Shown here piece after piece: positions 7,449 to 8,358 of a stretch of DNA of 8,358 nt. The position numbers and the translations under genes were made by a program. The notes under the pieces were generated by a model, which saw only the letters and a list, made by a program, of their open reading frames with translations, searched no databases and had not been told where the DNA came from. The stretch covers positions 1 to 8,358 of the forward strand of contig QQUM01000806.1 in NCBI GenBank assembly GCA_008501545.1, read 5' to 3'. Within the stretch, counting starts at the first letter, position 1. Each line of letters opens with the position of its first letter. This stretch comes from Calditrichota bacterium (lineage in GTDB: Bacteria; Zhuqueibacterota; Zhuqueibacteria; Zhuqueibacterales; Geothermadaptataceae).

Positions 7449-7467
7449 ATATGCGACGAAAGAAAGA

Positions 7468-7494
7468 AAAAGGCCTCCAGATGGGAGGCCTTTT
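7468..7494 (-). terminator. Rho-independent terminator after hpf
   Basis: A perfect 11-bp stem, AAAAGGCCTCC (7494-7484 on the minus strand) with GGAGGCCTTTT (7478-7468), closes a 5-nt loop. On the minus strand it is followed by a T-rich run (TTTTTCTTTCTTTC). It begins 13 nt after the hpf stop codon, so it ends the hpf transcript and separates it from hprK. The stem also has a short T run on the plus strand, but no plus-strand gene ends here. Confidence 0.92.
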
Positions 7495-7507
7495 CCAACT
7501 CAATTAC

Positions 7508-7855
7508 TTAAATTTCATCTGGTTGCGGCTCTTCCTGAGGGGTTTCAATTAAAGATGGCTTAGCCGCCCCCTTTCTGCTCCACTTCCCTTTATATTTCTT
7601 TAATTGGCGTTCGAGCTTGTTGGTTGCTAATGTTATCGATTTGCGGATATTTTCACTTTTTTCGATTGCTTTTAGCGTCTGTCCATTCACAGAGACTTTT
7701 ATCTCTGCAACCTGGGTCTGTTTTTCATAATCCAATATGATTTCGCAATCAATGATGCCATCATAATATTTCTTCAGACTTTGCACTTCCTCTTCTGCAA
7801 ACTTTTTCAAGTTCTCAGGTGCCTTATAATGTCGTGCAGTGAAGATTGTACGCAT
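7508..7855 (-). CDS. hpf: Ribosome hibernation promoting factor (HPF/YfiA family, short form)
   Basis: HPF binds the small ribosomal subunit in the mRNA/tRNA channel and inactivates ribosomes in stationary phase or stress. From the ATG at 7855 the protein is 115 residues: the beta-alpha-beta-beta-beta-alpha core runs to about 90 and ends with the typical basic helix motif LERQLKKYKGK (81-91). A short acidic, proline-rich tail follows (about 100-115). There is no C-terminal dimerisation domain as in long HPF, so dimerisation of ribosomes would not be by that route. An upstream ATG in the same frame at 7912 would add 19 residues not found in the family; the perfect TAGGAGG at 7868-7862, 6 nt before the chosen ATG, decides the start. 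It is 65 nt after xer and followed by a strong terminator. Confidence 0.93.
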   Translation of the reverse strand: MRTIFTARHYKAPENLKKFAEEEVQSLKKYYDGIIDCEIILDYEKQTQVAEIKVSVNGQTLKAIEKSENIRKSITLATNKLERQLKKYKGKWSRKGAAKPSLIETPQEEPQPDEI

Positions 7856-7861
7856 GGCAAA

Positions 7862-7868
7862 CCTCCTA
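7862..7868 (-). promoter_or_regulatory. Ribosome binding site of hpf
   Basis: TAGGAGG on the minus strand is a full match to the anti-Shine-Dalgarno core, 6 nt before the ATG at 7855. It is the strongest such site in the window and fixes the hpf start over the longer reading of the frame. Confidence 0.9.
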
Positions 7869-7920
7869 AAAAAAGTGATGAACGATTGACCCGCCATCAG
7901 CTTGCAAAGCACAAGCCCCG

Positions 7921-8358
7921 CTACTTCCGCTTCGCACGGGGATGAGCCTGACTATATGCTTTTTTCAAGCGTTGTGACGAGATATGAGTATATATTTGTG
8001 TTGTATTCAAATCAGAATGCCCAAGGAGCTCTTTCACGGAAACCAAATCTGCGCCGGAATCGAGCAGGTGCGTTGCATAACTATGTCGTAGAATATGGGG
8101 ATTCGTTTTCCCTTTTTCCGCGACACGACCCAGGACATTTGAAACGATGCGATAGAGTGCTTGCCGGTTCAACTCCTTTCCATTTTTGTTTATAAACAAA
8201 TTTTCCATGCTCAAAGACGCCTTTATTTGCCAGCTGCGACGCGTTTTTAACCATTGCTGTGACTGTTTGAAAAGTGATTTGGGTAAAGGAATAATTCGTT
8301 CTTTCTGTCTTTTTCCAATCACTTTTATTTGACCTGCATACAAATCAAGATTGTGAAT
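7921..8358 (-). CDS. XerC/XerD-type tyrosine recombinase (partial, N-terminus beyond right edge)
   Basis: Xer recombinases resolve chromosome dimers by cutting and rejoining DNA at dif through a tyrosine. The frame is open to the right edge, giving 145 C-terminal residues; the apparent start at 8343 is an internal TTG, and the preceding codons (Ile-His-Asn-Leu-Asp) continue the family pattern. Visible catalytic elements are the beta-hairpin lysine in GKRQKER, the [11 protein letters not shown] helix with His-x-x-Arg, [10 protein letters not shown] with the second His, and the nucleophile Tyr in TQIYTH. The first catalytic Arg and the N-terminal SAM-like domain are outside. The ending AHPRAKRK resembles XerC more than XerD of E. 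coli, but I leave the symbol open. There is no integrase-like context such as a tRNA or att site; position beside housekeeping genes supports a chromosomal Xer. It ends 65 nt before hpf with no terminator between them. Confidence 0.9.
   Translation of the reverse strand: MHNLDLYAGQIKVIGKRQKERIIPLPKSLFKQSQQWLKTRRSWQIKASLSMENLFINKNGKELNRQALYRIVSNVLGRVAEKGKTNPHILRHSYATHLLDSGADLVSVKELLGHSDLNTTQIYTHISSQRLKKAYSQAHPRAKRK

Noticed and set aside
7856..7920. Small inverted repeat GCTTG/CAAGC after xer as a terminator
   Set aside because: The stem is only 5 bp and is followed by GC-containing sequence, not a U run.
7921..8358. Recombinase as a prophage or integron integrase marking a mobile element
   Set aside because: No att repeats, tRNA or phage genes are visible, and the C-terminal ending and neighbours fit a chromosomal Xer; the N-terminal part outside the window could still change this.

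Overview
The window is a compact bacterial chromosome segment with every gene on the minus strand, so transcription runs from the right edge to the left edge. The order is: C-terminal half of a Xer-type tyrosine recombinase (right edge), hibernation factor hpf, an intrinsic terminator, HPr kinase/phosphorylase hprK, a single-pass Mce/MlaD-like protein, a 313-nt gene-free leader, purL, hisZ, hisG, and hisD cut by the left edge. Base composition is moderate to AT-rich. No tRNA, rRNA, CRISPR array, transposase or prophage gene is visible. The genes are core housekeeping genes and all visible frames are intact.

Organism (inference): full-length HPr kinase alongside an Mce/MlaD envelope lipid-transport protein, small-form PurL, and split ATP phosphoribosyltransferase (HisZ plus short HisG) suggests a diderm bacterium outside the enteric lineage. 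An FCB-type phylum (Calditrichota, KSB1 or Ignavibacteriota-like) is a reasonable guess, held at low confidence.

Right part (about 5356-8358): xer is followed 65 nt later by hpf, which has a perfect Shine-Dalgarno sequence and ends at a strong hairpin terminator. hprK, with a GTG start, and the Mce protein follow 38 nt apart as a probable second transcription unit. No HPr, no Mla permease and no Mla ATPase lies beside them.

Left part (1-5042): purL, hisZ, hisG and hisD are packed with gaps of 6, 1 and 39 nt and form a likely operon joining purine and histidine synthesis. The link is metabolic: HisG uses ATP and PRPP, and the histidine pathway returns AICAR to the purine pathway, downstream of the PurL step. 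HisZ and short HisG are the two subunits of one enzyme and are nearly fused by a TAAAATG junction. HisD does the last two steps of histidine synthesis.

The least explained stretch is the purL leader (5043-5355). It holds two hairpins, an imperfect tandem repeat, a 7-bp direct repeat at 10-bp spacing, and a 9-nt sequence that recurs exactly against the purL start codon. It could be a cis-regulatory RNA or a copy of a dispersed palindromic repeat; the sequence alone does not decide. No clearly new protein system is present.
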